From: Lachnospiraceae bacterium UBA7729
Lineage (GTDB): Bacteria; Bacillota; Clostridia; Lachnospirales; Lachnospiraceae
NCBI GenBank assembly: GCA_002482005.1
Contig: DLFD01000027.1
Location: forward strand, 1 to 48,031
DNA: 48,031 nucleotides
Reading direction: 5' to 3'
Shown here piece after piece: positions 34,341-43,105 of the stretch. How positions within the stretch are numbered: the first letter of the stretch is position 1; each line of letters starts with the position of its first letter. The notes beneath the pieces are model-generated. The model did not search any database. It was not told where the DNA came from and saw nothing but the letters and a program-made list of their open reading frames with translations. The position numbers and the translations under genes are program-made.

Positions 34341-35252
34341 TCACTGTACTTCGTCCTTCGCGGTCACGCGGAAGACGATTGCGCTCAGGATTCCGGTGAG
34401 AATCAGGAGCATTACGGACAGAGCACCAGCCATACCAAAGTTCTTGGAATACAGATGCTTGTTCAGGTACATGATCAGCGTCATCGATGACCTCATCGGA
34501 TCTCCGCTGCCGTTCGTCAGAATCTGCGGTACATCGAACATCTGCAGGCCGCCGATCAGAGAAGTGATCAGGACATAGATGAAGATAGGTTTCAGAAGAG
34601 GAAGCGTTACCTTCCAGAAGATCTGACCCGGCGTAGCGCCGTCAACTTCGGCCGCCTCATAGAGGGAATCCGGAATCCCCATCATGCCGGCCATCAGAAG
34701 GATCGTCGTATTGCCAAACCACATCAGGCAGTTCATGAAGCCTACCAGGCCTCTGACTGATCCGATGTGTGCCATGAAATCATATTTGTCTTTGAAGATA
34801 TGCATGGAGATCAGGATCGAGTTGACCGGGCCGCCCTTTGAGAACAGGGTGAAGAACAGCATGGAGAATGCCGCTGCCATGATCAGGTTCGGCAGGTAGA
34901 TCACGGTCTTGAAGAATCTCTGTCCTTTCAGCCTGAGCTGCGGGTTTGTGAACCATGCAGAAAGAAGAAGGGAAAGGACGATCTGAGGCACAAAGCCCAG
35001 GATCCACATGATCATCGTGTTGCCGAAATACTTTCCGAGATCTCCGCCTGTCAGCAGCTTTCCATAGTTTGCAAGTCCTACAAAATTCGGACCGACCTTT
35101 TTCAGACCGGACATGTAGTTTTCAAAGAAACTGTTATAGATTGTTGTGACAAGAGGAATCAGCTGGAAGATGACGAATACTACTGCAAACGGGATCAGGA
35201 AGATATAACCCCAGCGGTTATATCTGCTGACGACGCTCTTCTTTTTCTTCAT
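34341..35252 (-). CDS. Sugar ABC transporter permease (MalF type)
   Basis: A 303-residue CUT1 permease with six predicted helices and the EAA loop EAAEVDGATPGQIFWKVTLPLLKP near 205-228. The start at 35252 (MKKKKSVV) follows GGAGGA nine bases upstream; an ATG eight codons earlier is less likely. It lies downstream of a terminator and repeat copy C, so only readthrough from the binding-protein transcript, or an unseen promoter, would express it. Confidence 0.92.
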   Translation of the reverse strand: MKKKKSVVSRYNRWGYIFLIPFAVVFVIFQLIPLVTTIYNSFFENYMSGLKKVGPNFVGLANYGKLLTGGDLGKYFGNTMIMWILGFVPQIVLSLLLSAWFTNPQLRLKGQRFFKTVIYLPNLIMAAAFSMLFFTLFSKGGPVNSILISMHIFKDKYDFMAHIGSVRGLVGFMNCLMWFGNTTILLMAGMMGIPDSLYEAAEVDGATPGQIFWKVTLPLLKPIFIYVLITSLIGGLQMFDVPQILTNGSGDPMRSSMTLIMYLNKHLYSKNFGMAGALSVMLLILTGILSAIVFRVTAKDEVQ

Positions 35253-35300
35253 ATCTTTGTCTCCTCCGGACATCATCTTTCAGATGCCCCTCAAATCAGT

Positions 35301-35347
35301 GAATACAAAAAGCCTGCCACCGGCAGCCTTATTGCATACTTGGTATT
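35301..35347 (+). repeat. Dispersed palindromic repeat, copy C
   Basis: AATACAAAAAGCCTGCC-ACC-GGCAGCC-TTATTGCATACTTGGTATT, with matching outer AATAC/GTATT ends. It lies between the binding-protein gene and the permease genes, directly next to a stronger terminator hairpin. Confidence 0.8.
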
Positions 35348-35352
35348 AAAAA

Positions 35353-35378
35353 GGAGCCTGCCCGTCTGGGCAGGCTCC
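35353..35378 (-). terminator. Terminator after the binding-protein gene
   Basis: A perfect 11-bp stem (GGAGCCTGCCC with GGGCAGGCTCC) and GTCT loop, followed on the minus strand by UUUUU. It lies 44 bases past the binding-protein stop and would make that protein more abundant than the permeases. Confidence 0.88.
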
Positions 35379-35422
35379 ACATCAGCTTCGCTCAACTGTC
35401 ATCAGTTATTCTCAGTTTCTGA

Positions 35423-36772
35423 TCAGTCAGTGGTCAGCTCCGGATACTTCTCAACGATAGCGGTCTTGAACTGTGCAAGTGCATCGTCATAAGAAGCGTT
35501 GCCATCGAAGTAGTTCTTCATAGCGCCCTGGAACTCTTCGTTGCAGCCCTGATCGTACGGAGAAGTCTTGCTCATATCAACGTTCTCAGCGCCTGCTGCA
35601 AGTGCCTCATACGGGTTCTGTCCGCCAAGGACTGCAAGGTTTCCGGACTCATCAGCTGCAAGTGCTGCAAGGACGTCCTTGTTGTTGACGCAGTCAGAAT
35701 CCTTCTGAGCGATATCCTTCATGACATCGTCGTTGGTGGTCATGGTAAGGATGATATCCTTTACAAGAGTCGGGTTGTCGGTTCCCTGTGCTGCGCAGAT
35801 CCATGTGCCGCCCCAGAAGAAGCCCTGCGGTCCGGTGGTAAGTCCCCATCCGCCCTGAGCTGCGATGGACTTTTCATCATCTGCATGCATGGAGAAGTTG
35901 ATCAGCCAGGCCGGCCCGAAGTAGCAGAATACCTTGCCGTCCGGATAGAAGCCCTTGGACCAGTCATCAGACCAGAGATCTGCGGTCGTGGTCTCGCCAG
36001 CGTCTACCTGAGCCTTGGAATCGTCGACCCACTTCTTGATGTTGTCATCAAGGGTAACCTTGCCATCAACGACCCACGGAGTGGTTACATTGTTGGAATA
36101 TACACGATAGGTATCGTTGACGGTGGAGGTCATCAGATATCCGGCTTCCTTCATCTTTGCAGCGGTCTCGTTGTAGGCAGCCCAGTCAGCTACAGCCTTC
36201 TGAACTTCTGCCGGATCATCGGATCCAAGGACTTCCTTGGCTGCTTCACGGTTGTAGATCAGTCCTGCGGAGCAAGCCTGCCAGGAAGCTGCGCGAAGGT
36301 CACCGTTAGCATCGGTAACGATATCCTTGGTGTACTGATACTGCTTGGAGAGATCCTCGTCGGTGATTCCGAGATCCTTCAGCGGCATTGCTACGTTAGC
36401 GTCCGCGTCAACATACTTCAGAGCGTAGTCAGCTTCGATCAGGAAGATATCTACCTTGTCATCTGCAGCAGCGTCAACGTTGCCCGGAAGAACGGTGTCC
36501 AGATTGTTCTGATATGCGTTGTCATCAGACGGAGTGATGATCCAGTTGACAGTAACATCGCCGATCTTTCCGTGGGTATCATCGGTTGCTTCATATCCAG
36601 GATAGTGGTCTGTGATCCTGCTCTTGAACTCCTCGTTCCAAACCTCGATGTTGAGGACCTTGCCCTCATCTGCTCCAGCAGCTGCCTCGGTCTCGCCTGC
36701 AAATGCGGCAGTCGGAAGGACCATGGCGCCTGCAAGGACCAGGCTGACCAGTGCCATCATGCGTTTTTTCAT
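35423..36772 (-). CDS. Extracellular sugar-binding protein of the ABC transporter
   Basis: A 449-residue family 1 solute-binding protein. The signal peptide (MKKRMMALVSLVLAGAMVLPTAAFA) is followed by GETEAAAGADEGKVLNIEVWNEEF. The start at 36772 has GAGGAGG eight bases upstream. Unusually for a Firmicute, no lipobox cysteine follows the signal, so a freely released protein or another anchor is implied. The remaining sequence has the expected alternating ligand-lobe pattern. Substrate is unknown; the adjacent permeases mark an oligosaccharide or sugar. No LacI regulator is adjacent. Confidence 0.9.
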   Translation of the reverse strand: MKKRMMALVSLVLAGAMVLPTAAFAGETEAAAGADEGKVLNIEVWNEEFKSRITDHYPGYEATDDTHGKIGDVTVNWIITPSDDNAYQNNLDTVLPGNVDAAADDKVDIFLIEADYALKYVDADANVAMPLKDLGITDEDLSKQYQYTKDIVTDANGDLRAASWQACSAGLIYNREAAKEVLGSDDPAEVQKAVADWAAYNETAAKMKEAGYLMTSTVNDTYRVYSNNVTTPWVVDGKVTLDDNIKKWVDDSKAQVDAGETTTADLWSDDWSKGFYPDGKVFCYFGPAWLINFSMHADDEKSIAAQGGWGLTTGPQGFFWGGTWICAAQGTDNPTLVKDIILTMTTNDDVMKDIAQKDSDCVNNKDVLAALAADESGNLAVLGGQNPYEALAAGAENVDMSKTSPYDQGCNEEFQGAMKNYFDGNASYDDALAQFKTAIVEKYPELTTD

Positions 36773-36863
36773 CTTGAATACCTCCTCGTTATAATGAGTC
36801 CGTGAGTTGTTTGACTTTTTTTCGTTTTTCAGCTCCAACTCACTAAATCGTTTTCGTAACTAT

Positions 36864-36892
36864 ATAGTAGTGCAATTGTCCCAATTCGTCAA
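36864..36892 (-). promoter_or_regulatory. Promoter of the sugar-binding-protein gene
   Basis: On the minus strand TTGACG (36892-36887), 17 bases, TACTAT (36869-36864). A GTTACGAAAACGATT-like sequence (36847-36861) overlaps the expected start near 36857 and could be a repressor site. Confidence 0.65.
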
Positions 36893-36905
36893 CACCTCTG
36901 GACAG

Positions 36906-37083
36906 ACAAAAAACATGGTGTTTTTTTGTGCAAAATGTATAGCATGCAGTTAACATATTATGAGATGGAGAGCATTTTTGTACTTTTTTCAAAACCAGGC
37001 TTCTTCTTCCTGCCCTGTTTTCGAAAACGTATTCGTCCTTATTTCGGGATCGCTTGTTGACCACTTCAACGAAACCGCTTTCG
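36906..37083. promoter_or_regulatory. Operator-like palindromes upstream of the sugar transporter
   Basis: ACAAAAAACA-TGG-TGTTTTTTTGT (36906-36929) can fold as an AT-rich hairpin. GTTTTCGAAAAC (37017-37028) is a perfect palindrome. CGAAACCGCTTTCG (37070-37083) resembles catabolite-responsive elements (cre) and LacI-family sites, with mismatches at the ends. There is no gene between about 36773 and 37142; these sites are all I see there. Confidence 0.45.
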
Positions 37084-37142
37084 ATATCCCGTGTTTTATG
37101 TTGATTTTCACGGAGTTTCGGAGCCGCTGCTGGTCAGAACAG

Positions 37143-37193
37143 AAAAAGCCGCCGCAGCGGTCATCCATGCCAGGACTTCCGCTGCAGCGGCTT
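37143..37193 (-). terminator. Terminator of the suf operon
   Basis: A 15-bp stem with one mismatch (37146-37160 with 37179-37193, AAGCCGCYGCAGCGG type), then UUUUU on the minus strand. It lies 24 bases past the sufU stop. Confidence 0.85.
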
Positions 37194-37216
37194 CACTTAT
37201 CGCCAGGGATCTGTCT

Positions 37217-37678
37217 TTATTCCTTCTTTGCAGCTTCCGCTTCCGCTGCTGCCTTTTCAGGATCGTCAAAGATCTCATCCATCGTATGCCAGCCAAGGAC
37301 TGCGCACTTTACACGGGACGGCATATGGGAGACATCGATCAGCGCTCCTGCCTCTTCCAGTTCTTCATGCTCTTCTTCCGTGATATGGCCTTTGATCATG
37401 CGGAGAAAGATCTCGGAAAGGCGCTGAGCCTCCTCCTTGGTCCTGCCGATGACCAGATCCAGCATCATGTCGGCGGAAGCCTGGGAGATCGCGCAGCCGT
37501 CGCCGAGATATGCTCCGTCAACGATCTTGCCATCCTCAACCTTCAGTTTCAGAACAATGTCATCGCCGCAGCTCGGATTGACGCCTTCCAGCTGGAAGTT
37601 TGCATCCGGAAGCTCATGCTTGTGAGCCGGATGAAGGTTATGATCTGTAAGAATTTCGTTATAGAATGTGTTCTGCAT
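37217..37678 (-). CDS. sufU: Iron-sulfur cluster assembly protein SufU
   Basis: A 153-residue cytoplasmic protein that accepts sulfur from SufS as a zinc-dependent sulfur-transfer partner. Three conserved cysteines are visible: NPSCGDD near 41, DGCAISQAS near 66 and KCAVLGW near 128. The C-terminus is an Ala/Glu/Lys-rich tail. AAGAGG precedes the ATG. It is the last gene of the operon, 11 bases past sufS. Confidence 0.95.
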   Translation of the reverse strand: MQNTFYNEILTDHNLHPAHKHELPDANFQLEGVNPSCGDDIVLKLKVEDGKIVDGAYLGDGCAISQASADMMLDLVIGRTKEEAQRLSEIFLRMIKGHITEEEHEELEEAGALIDVSHMPSRVKCAVLGWHTMDEIFDDPEKAAAEAEAAKKE

Positions 37679-37689
37679 CTTGTTACCTC

Positions 37690-38922
37690 TTATCGGTCTG
37701 CGTAGCCCATCCGGGTCCGGAGAGTACTAAGGCTTTCAATAAAGCGATCGATCTCTTTCTCTGTATTATAGAAGCCAAGCGAGCACCTTGTTGTGTTCGG
37801 AACACCCAGGAACTTGAGAAGCGGCTGCGCGCAGTGATGGCCTGCTCTCACGCAGACTCCATCCTCATCCATCATGGCCGCGATATCATGCGGATGGACT
37901 CCGTCCACCTTGAAGGTAATGATGCCATGGTGTTCTTCCGCCTTGTCCGAGCCGAGGACCGTGATATGCGGAACTTCCCTGATCTTCTCCATCGCATACC
38001 TGGTCAGCTCCAGCTCTCTCTGCTCAATGAATTCCCATCCGATCTTATTATAGTAATCAATTGCCGCATGAAGGCCGACCGCTCCGCCCGCATTGACGGT
38101 TCCTGCCTCAAACTTATGAGGAAGCTCGGTCCAGGTCGCCCCTTCGGTCGTGACATAATCGATCATCTCTCCGCCGCGAAGGAACGGATCCATCTTGTCG
38201 AGGAGCTCTCTCTTTCCATAGAGGACGCCGATGCCCATCGGAGCCAGCATCTTGTGGCCTGAGAATGCATAAAAGTCGACATCAAGGTCCCTCACATCGA
38301 CCGGCATATGCGGAGTGCTTTGTGCTCCGTCTCCCACGAAAAGGGCTCCTTGCCCGTGTGCGATCTTTGCAAAAGTCTTCAGGTCATAGCATCTGCCCAG
38401 GACATTGGAAAGATGGGTCATGCACACCAGTTTCGTATTCGGGGTCAGTGCCTTGCGGAAAGTCTCCTCCGTGATCGTGCCGGCCTTGTCCGGATACAGA
38501 TAGTTCAGCTTAGCCCCGGTCTGCTTTGCCGCCATCTGCCAGGGAAGCATATTGGAATGATGTTCCACGATGGTGACCAGGATCTCATCCCCTGCTTTCA
38601 GGTTTCCGAGAGCCCACGAGTATGCCACCAGGTTCAGAGATTCCGTAGCGTTCCTTGTGAAAACGATCTCCTCGGTGCTCTTCGCCCCGATGAATTTTCT
38701 GACCGCTTCCCTTGCATCCTCATAGGCATCCGTCGCTTCGACCGAAATTCTGTAGAGGCCCCTGAGCGGATTGGCATTCATCGTCTCATAGAACCTCTTC
38801 ACCGCATCGATCACGCACTGCGGTTTCTGGCTGGTCGCGGAATTATCCAGATAGGCGAACTCATCCGAGATCAGAGGAAAATCCGCGCGGACCTTGTCGA
38901 TCATATCCTGTGTTATCATCAT
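37690..38922 (-). CDS. sufS: Cysteine desulfurase SufS
   Basis: A 410-residue pyridoxal-phosphate enzyme that converts cysteine to alanine and supplies sulfur. The PLP lysine is in FSGHKMLAPMGIGVLYG and the active-site cysteine in RAGHHCAQPLL. The loop around the cysteine is the SufS (group II) type. AAGGA precedes the first of two ATGs. Confidence 0.96.
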   Translation of the reverse strand: MMITQDMIDKVRADFPLISDEFAYLDNSATSQKPQCVIDAVKRFYETMNANPLRGLYRISVEATDAYEDAREAVRKFIGAKSTEEIVFTRNATESLNLVAYSWALGNLKAGDEILVTIVEHHSNMLPWQMAAKQTGAKLNYLYPDKAGTITEETFRKALTPNTKLVCMTHLSNVLGRCYDLKTFAKIAHGQGALFVGDGAQSTPHMPVDVRDLDVDFYAFSGHKMLAPMGIGVLYGKRELLDKMDPFLRGGEMIDYVTTEGATWTELPHKFEAGTVNAGGAVGLHAAIDYYNKIGWEFIEQRELELTRYAMEKIREVPHITVLGSDKAEEHHGIITFKVDGVHPHDIAAMMDEDGVCVRAGHHCAQPLLKFLGVPNTTRCSLGFYNTEKEIDRFIESLSTLRTRMGYADR

Positions 38923-38951
38923 AATAGTTTTCCTTATACCGCTTCTATCCC

Positions 38952-40022
38952 TTACTCGCTCAGATTCCTGTCGAGATTCTGTGCCAGGTAGTTTTCTACG
39001 TTCTCACGGACGGTCTGGCTGTCGATCAGATGAACGACTGACGCAACTCTCGCATCTGCCATCATCTCATAGACAGCTTCCTTCTCCATTCCCCTCGACT
39101 CAAGGTAGAACAAGGTATTCTCATCCAGTCTTCCGATGGTAGCTCCGTGGTTGCCGACAACGTCCTCCTCGGTGCAGAGGATTACCGGAAGCGTCTGGTT
39201 GCGGACCGTATCGTCCATCATCAGGACGTCTTCCTTCTCGTTGCCGACCGATCCAGAAGATCCCTTCTTCAGATCGATGGTTCCGCGGAAGACCTTCTTC
39301 GCCTGGTCGCGGAGGACACCCTTGGCATCGATGTCGCAGGTAGTCTTTTTGCCGGTATGGTTTGCGAAATAATTGATATCCAGAGTTCCTTCGCCCTTTA
39401 CACGGTATCCGATGTCAGCCTTCAGGGATGCCTGATAGCCTGCCAGGTCAGACTGCACGCCAAGATAGGTGTGACCTCCGTCCAGCACCAGGTGGATCAT
39501 CTCGATCCTTCCCTGGTCCTCAACCCTGCCGCCGATATCATTCAGGAAGGTATAGCCGCTGCCCAGTCTCTGGATCTGGATGATCTTCAGGGTAGCGCCG
39601 GTCTCTACCAGATAGCGGGTCTGGACTGCCGCAAAGCCTTCTGCATCCTGACCGGAAGCAAAGTCCTCGACTACGGTAACCGCGGCCCCTCTCTGAGCCT
39701 TCAGGAAGACTGCATTGACCGCTCTCTTCCCCGCCTGATAATCAAAATTCAGAACGACCGGATCCGAAACTTCCTTGTCCCGGTCAGCCGTATATACCTG
39801 GACCTGAGGCTTTGACTCCGTGACCAGAGTGGTCATATCCTTGCCCATTCCGGTCTGCTGCTCCGGCAGATCTGCCATGGAAAGAACGGACTTCTCTACG
39901 CCTGCAGGAATCTGGTCCTTGATCTCGGCTCCGCCTGCAGGGTCAACGCCCTCCATAAAGCCGTTGTTCATCTTCAGCCAGTACCATGTGATCGACGGAA
40001 GACGATTTAATGTCATATTCAT
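38952..40022 (-). CDS. sufD: SufD-type Fe-S assembly scaffold protein
   Basis: A 356-residue partner of SufB in the SufBCD complex. The C-terminal SufBD core has DINYFANHTGKKTTCDIDAKGVL, HGATIGRLDENTLFYLESRGM. The start at 40022 follows GGAGGA eight bases upstream; the frame is open 20 codons further without a good site. It lies 62 bases past sufB. Confidence 0.93.
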   Translation of the reverse strand: MNMTLNRLPSITWYWLKMNNGFMEGVDPAGGAEIKDQIPAGVEKSVLSMADLPEQQTGMGKDMTTLVTESKPQVQVYTADRDKEVSDPVVLNFDYQAGKRAVNAVFLKAQRGAAVTVVEDFASGQDAEGFAAVQTRYLVETGATLKIIQIQRLGSGYTFLNDIGGRVEDQGRIEMIHLVLDGGHTYLGVQSDLAGYQASLKADIGYRVKGEGTLDINYFANHTGKKTTCDIDAKGVLRDQAKKVFRGTIDLKKGSSGSVGNEKEDVLMMDDTVRNQTLPVILCTEEDVVGNHGATIGRLDENTLFYLESRGMEKEAVYEMMADARVASVVHLIDSQTVRENVENYLAQNLDRNLSE

Positions 40023-40084
40023 GATTCTTTCCTCCATACCGCTGCCAGGCCGGGCTCCCGGCCGCATGCAGCTCTCAATCACAT

Positions 40085-41491
40085 TCAGCCGTTTGTTCCC
40101 TTCATCTCGAGGCGGATCAGGTTGTTCATCTCGACCGCGTACTCAAGAGGAAGCTCTTTTCCGACGTTGTCTGCAAATCCGGATACGATCAGTGCTCTCG
40201 CGTCATCTTCCGGAAGGCCGCGGCTCATCAGATAGAAGACCGCATCATCGGAGATCCGTCCGATCTTTGCCTCATGTCCGACATCCGCCTGCTGGGTCTT
40301 GACGTCCATAGCCGGGATCGTATCGGACCTGGACTCGGAATCCAGCATCAGGGACTGACAGGAGGTGGAGGACTTGCTGTTCTTCGCCTGCGGGTTGATG
40401 ACGACCGCGCTGCGGAAGGTCGAGATCCCGCCGCTCTTGCTGATGGATCTGGTGTTGACGACGGAAGTGGTGTCCGGTGCGTTGTGGACGACCTTGCATC
40501 CGGTATCCAGATTCTGTCCGTGTCCCGCAAATGTGACACCCGTGAATTCGGAGCTTGCGCCTCTTCCGGCAAGCACGCTCATCGGATACAGATAAGAGAC
40601 ATGGGACCCGAAGGACCCGGAGACCCATTCAATCTTGCCGCCTTCCTGGACCAGTGCTCTCTTGGTGTTCAGGTTGTACATGTTCTTGGACCAGTTCTCG
40701 ATGGTCGAATAGCGGAGTGTCGAATTCTTTCCGACGAACAGCTCAACGCAGCCTGCATGCAGGTTTGCGACATTGTACTTCGGTGCGGAACATCCCTCGA
40801 TGAAGTGCAGGTATGCATCATCCTCCACGATGATCAGGGTATGCTCGAACTGACCAGCTCCCTTGGCGTTCAGTCTGAAATATGACTGAAGCGGGATCTC
40901 CAGATGGACCCCCTTCGGAACGTAGACGAAGGACCCGCCTGACCAGACGGCTCCATGAAGGGCCGCAAACTTGTGGTCGGTCGGGGGGACCAGCTTCATG
41001 AAGTGGTCCTTGATCATGTCCGCATAAGGGCCTCTCAGTGCGGACTCGATATCGGAATAGACGACGCCAAGTTTCTCGGCGAAGTCCTGAACGTTATGAT
41101 AGACCAGCTCGGAGTCGTACTGAGCTCCGACGCCCGCCAGGGACTTCCGCTCGGCCTGCGGGATCCCCAGTCTTTCGAAAGTATCCTTGATCTCCTCCGG
41201 AACCGCGTCCCAGTCGTTGGCCATCCTGGTATTCGGACGGACATAGGTAGCGATGTGCGCCATATCCAGTCCCTCGATGGACGGGCCCCAGTCCGGCATC
41301 TTTGTGTGATTGTAGATCTCGAGAGATTTCATGCGGAAATCATGCATCCATTCCGGATCATTTTTCTCCCTGGAGATCTGCTCGACGATCGACGGGTCCA
41401 GGCCTTCCTCGATTCGGTATGCGTCTTTCTCGTCATACCGGAAGTCGTACATAGACCGGTCAATATCTTCAACGTATGTCTTCTCTGCCAT
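40085..41491 (-). CDS. sufB: SufB Fe-S cluster scaffold protein
   Basis: A 468-residue scaffold protein of the SufBCD complex. It has ALHGAVWSGGSFVYVPKGV near 190, and GHEAKIGRISDDAVFYLMSRGL at the C-terminus. GAGGA precedes the ATG at 41491, which lies just beyond the sufC stop, so the two genes are coupled. An open upstream extension into sufC is not used. Confidence 0.96.
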   Translation of the reverse strand: MAEKTYVEDIDRSMYDFRYDEKDAYRIEEGLDPSIVEQISREKNDPEWMHDFRMKSLEIYNHTKMPDWGPSIEGLDMAHIATYVRPNTRMANDWDAVPEEIKDTFERLGIPQAERKSLAGVGAQYDSELVYHNVQDFAEKLGVVYSDIESALRGPYADMIKDHFMKLVPPTDHKFAALHGAVWSGGSFVYVPKGVHLEIPLQSYFRLNAKGAGQFEHTLIIVEDDAYLHFIEGCSAPKYNVANLHAGCVELFVGKNSTLRYSTIENWSKNMYNLNTKRALVQEGGKIEWVSGSFGSHVSYLYPMSVLAGRGASSEFTGVTFAGHGQNLDTGCKVVHNAPDTTSVVNTRSISKSGGISTFRSAVVINPQAKNSKSSTSCQSLMLDSESRSDTIPAMDVKTQQADVGHEAKIGRISDDAVFYLMSRGLPEDDARALIVSGFADNVGKELPLEYAVEMNNLIRLEMKGTNG

Positions 41492-41492
41492 C

Positions 41493-42236
41493 TTACTTTT
41501 CCTCGAAACGGGTGAATCCCTTCTCATTGATCTCGTCAACCAGCTCTGCTCCGCCGTCCTCGACGATATGGCCGTTCACAAGAACATGGGTTGCATCGAC
41601 ATGAAGAGATTCCAGGATCCTGGTGGAATGGGTGATGATCAGGAGTGCTCCGTCCTTATCCTTCTGGAACTCTCTGACGCCGGAGGAAACGGTGCGGACT
41701 GCATCGACGTCCAGGCCGGAGTCAGTCTCGTCAAGGATCGCCAGCGACGGCTTCAGCATCAGCATCTGCAGGATCTCTGCCTTCTTCTTCTCGCCGCCGG
41801 AGAACCCGACGTTCAGATCACGGTCCGCATAGGACGGATCCATGTCGAGGACCTTCAGCTTCTGCTCGATCTCCTTCTTGAAATCCCAGAGGCGGATCCT
41901 TTTGCCGGACCTCTGCTCAAGAGCGGTGCGGATGAAATTGGAAAGGCTGACGCCCGGAACCTCGATCGGGCTCTGGAAGGACATGAAAAGACCTTCCTTT
42001 GCACGCTCATTGACGGAAAGGTCCTCGATATTCTTTCCGTTGAAGAAGATGGTTCCTGCGGTCACCTTATAGTGAGGATTGCCCATCAGAGTATTGCCCA
42101 GGGTGGACTTGCCTGCTCCGTTCGGTCCCATGAGGACATGAGTCTCTCCGCGGCCGACGGTAAGGTTCAGGTCATGAAGGATCTCATTGTCGTCTACGCT
42201 GACATTGAGTCCCTGAATTTTCAGTAAAGGTTCCAT
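41493..42236 (-). CDS. sufC: SufC ABC ATPase
   Basis: A 247-residue ATPase that drives the SufBCD complex. Walker A GPNGAGKST near 37, ABC signature FSGGEKKKAEI near 145 and Walker B LAILDETDSGLD near 165 are present. It is the first gene of the operon; order is sufC-B-D-S-U, with no sufA or sufE. A TTGCAA-17-TATAAT promoter is upstream with a leader of about 140 bases. Confidence 0.97.
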   Translation of the reverse strand: MEPLLKIQGLNVSVDDNEILHDLNLTVGRGETHVLMGPNGAGKSTLGNTLMGNPHYKVTAGTIFFNGKNIEDLSVNERAKEGLFMSFQSPIEVPGVSLSNFIRTALEQRSGKRIRLWDFKKEIEQKLKVLDMDPSYADRDLNVGFSGGEKKKAEILQMLMLKPSLAILDETDSGLDVDAVRTVSSGVREFQKDKDGALLIITHSTRILESLHVDATHVLVNGHIVEDGGAELVDEINEKGFTRFEEK

Positions 42237-42384
42237 GGCTGTTTCCTTTCATTCCTGGCCATAAAGCATGGCCGAATCCGGCATCTCTGCCGTATGTATG
42301 GATAACGGGATCTTACTGAGGATCTTCTCCGTAATCTCCCGGAAAAACAAATCCCAGTAAAATGCTGTGATTTCAAACAGTGTG

Positions 42385-42413
42385 ATTATAATATGAGTAG
42401 TTTTGAATTGCAA
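42385..42413 (-). promoter_or_regulatory. Promoter of the suf operon
   Basis: On the minus strand TTGCAA (42413-42408), 17 bases, TATAAT (42390-42385). The leader contains a short GGCCAT-AAAGC-ATGGCC hairpin (42258-42274) near the ribosome site. No IscR/Rrf2 site is recognised. Confidence 0.8.
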
Positions 42414-42481
42414 CCTTATTTCTCCGGCGCACTTTGTCCGTCGGTCGAAATATGTATTTTTCCAGAGACAAGTCGGCTGAT

Positions 42482-43087
42482 CTACGCGAGATGCAGCATG
42501 ACTTCCGTGAAAAGCAGCCCTGTCAGGGCTCCTCCGATGTGTGCCTGCCAGGCGATGCCAGGTGCAAAGTTGATCGCAAGGTTGATGATGATCGTCAGGA
42601 CCAGGCTGCGGAGATCTCCGCTCCCATATGTGAAGGAGATAAGGGCATAGGAGAACATCAGGCCGTAGAGGCCTCCTGAAAGGCCGACCGAATACCGGTT
42701 TTTTGACACGGCCAGTTCCAGAAGGCTTCCCCCTGTGACCGACCCGAACAGGATGACTGCAAACCAGAGATGACCGTACAGTTCCTCCAGCGCAGAGAGA
42801 GCATAGAGAGAATAGAGGTTCACAAGCAGATGCCAGGCCTCTATATGAGTAAATCCGACCGTAAGGAGACGCCACCACTGCCCTCTAAGGATTCTCTCCC
42901 TGTCATAGCAGCCGCAGGACACAGCCTTCTTCAACCGCCCCGCGCTTCCCTTCCCGGTGCGGATGACCAGAAAGACAAGGGCGCACAGAACAAGGGCGGC
43001 CGTCATGACAGGCCGCCTGGTCAGTTTCTCATTGAAGAATGTGCTTCCGCCGTAATTGTAAGCGGTCATCAGCTCGAACATGTACAT
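42482..43087 (-). CDS. Rhomboid-family intramembrane serine protease
   Basis: A 201-residue polytopic membrane protein with about six helices. The catalytic serine is in GLSGGLYG near 133 and the catalytic histidine in WQAHIGGALTG near 180; WHLLVNLYSLY near 87 fits helix 2. It cleaves transmembrane substrates within the bilayer, but its target is unknown. AGGAA precedes the ATG. It lies 18 bases past the CYTH gene, implying co-transcription. Confidence 0.92.
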   Translation of the reverse strand: MYMFELMTAYNYGGSTFFNEKLTRRPVMTAALVLCALVFLVIRTGKGSAGRLKKAVSCGCYDRERILRGQWWRLLTVGFTHIEAWHLLVNLYSLYALSALEELYGHLWFAVILFGSVTGGSLLELAVSKNRYSVGLSGGLYGLMFSYALISFTYGSGDLRSLVLTIIINLAINFAPGIAWQAHIGGALTGLLFTEVMLHLA

Positions 43088-43105
43088 ATGGAAGTTCCTT
43101 TCTTC

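Noticed and set aside
42249..42878. A 209-codon frame on the suf leader and rhomboid region
   Set aside because: It is a different frame of the rhomboid gene; the rhomboid motifs are clear.
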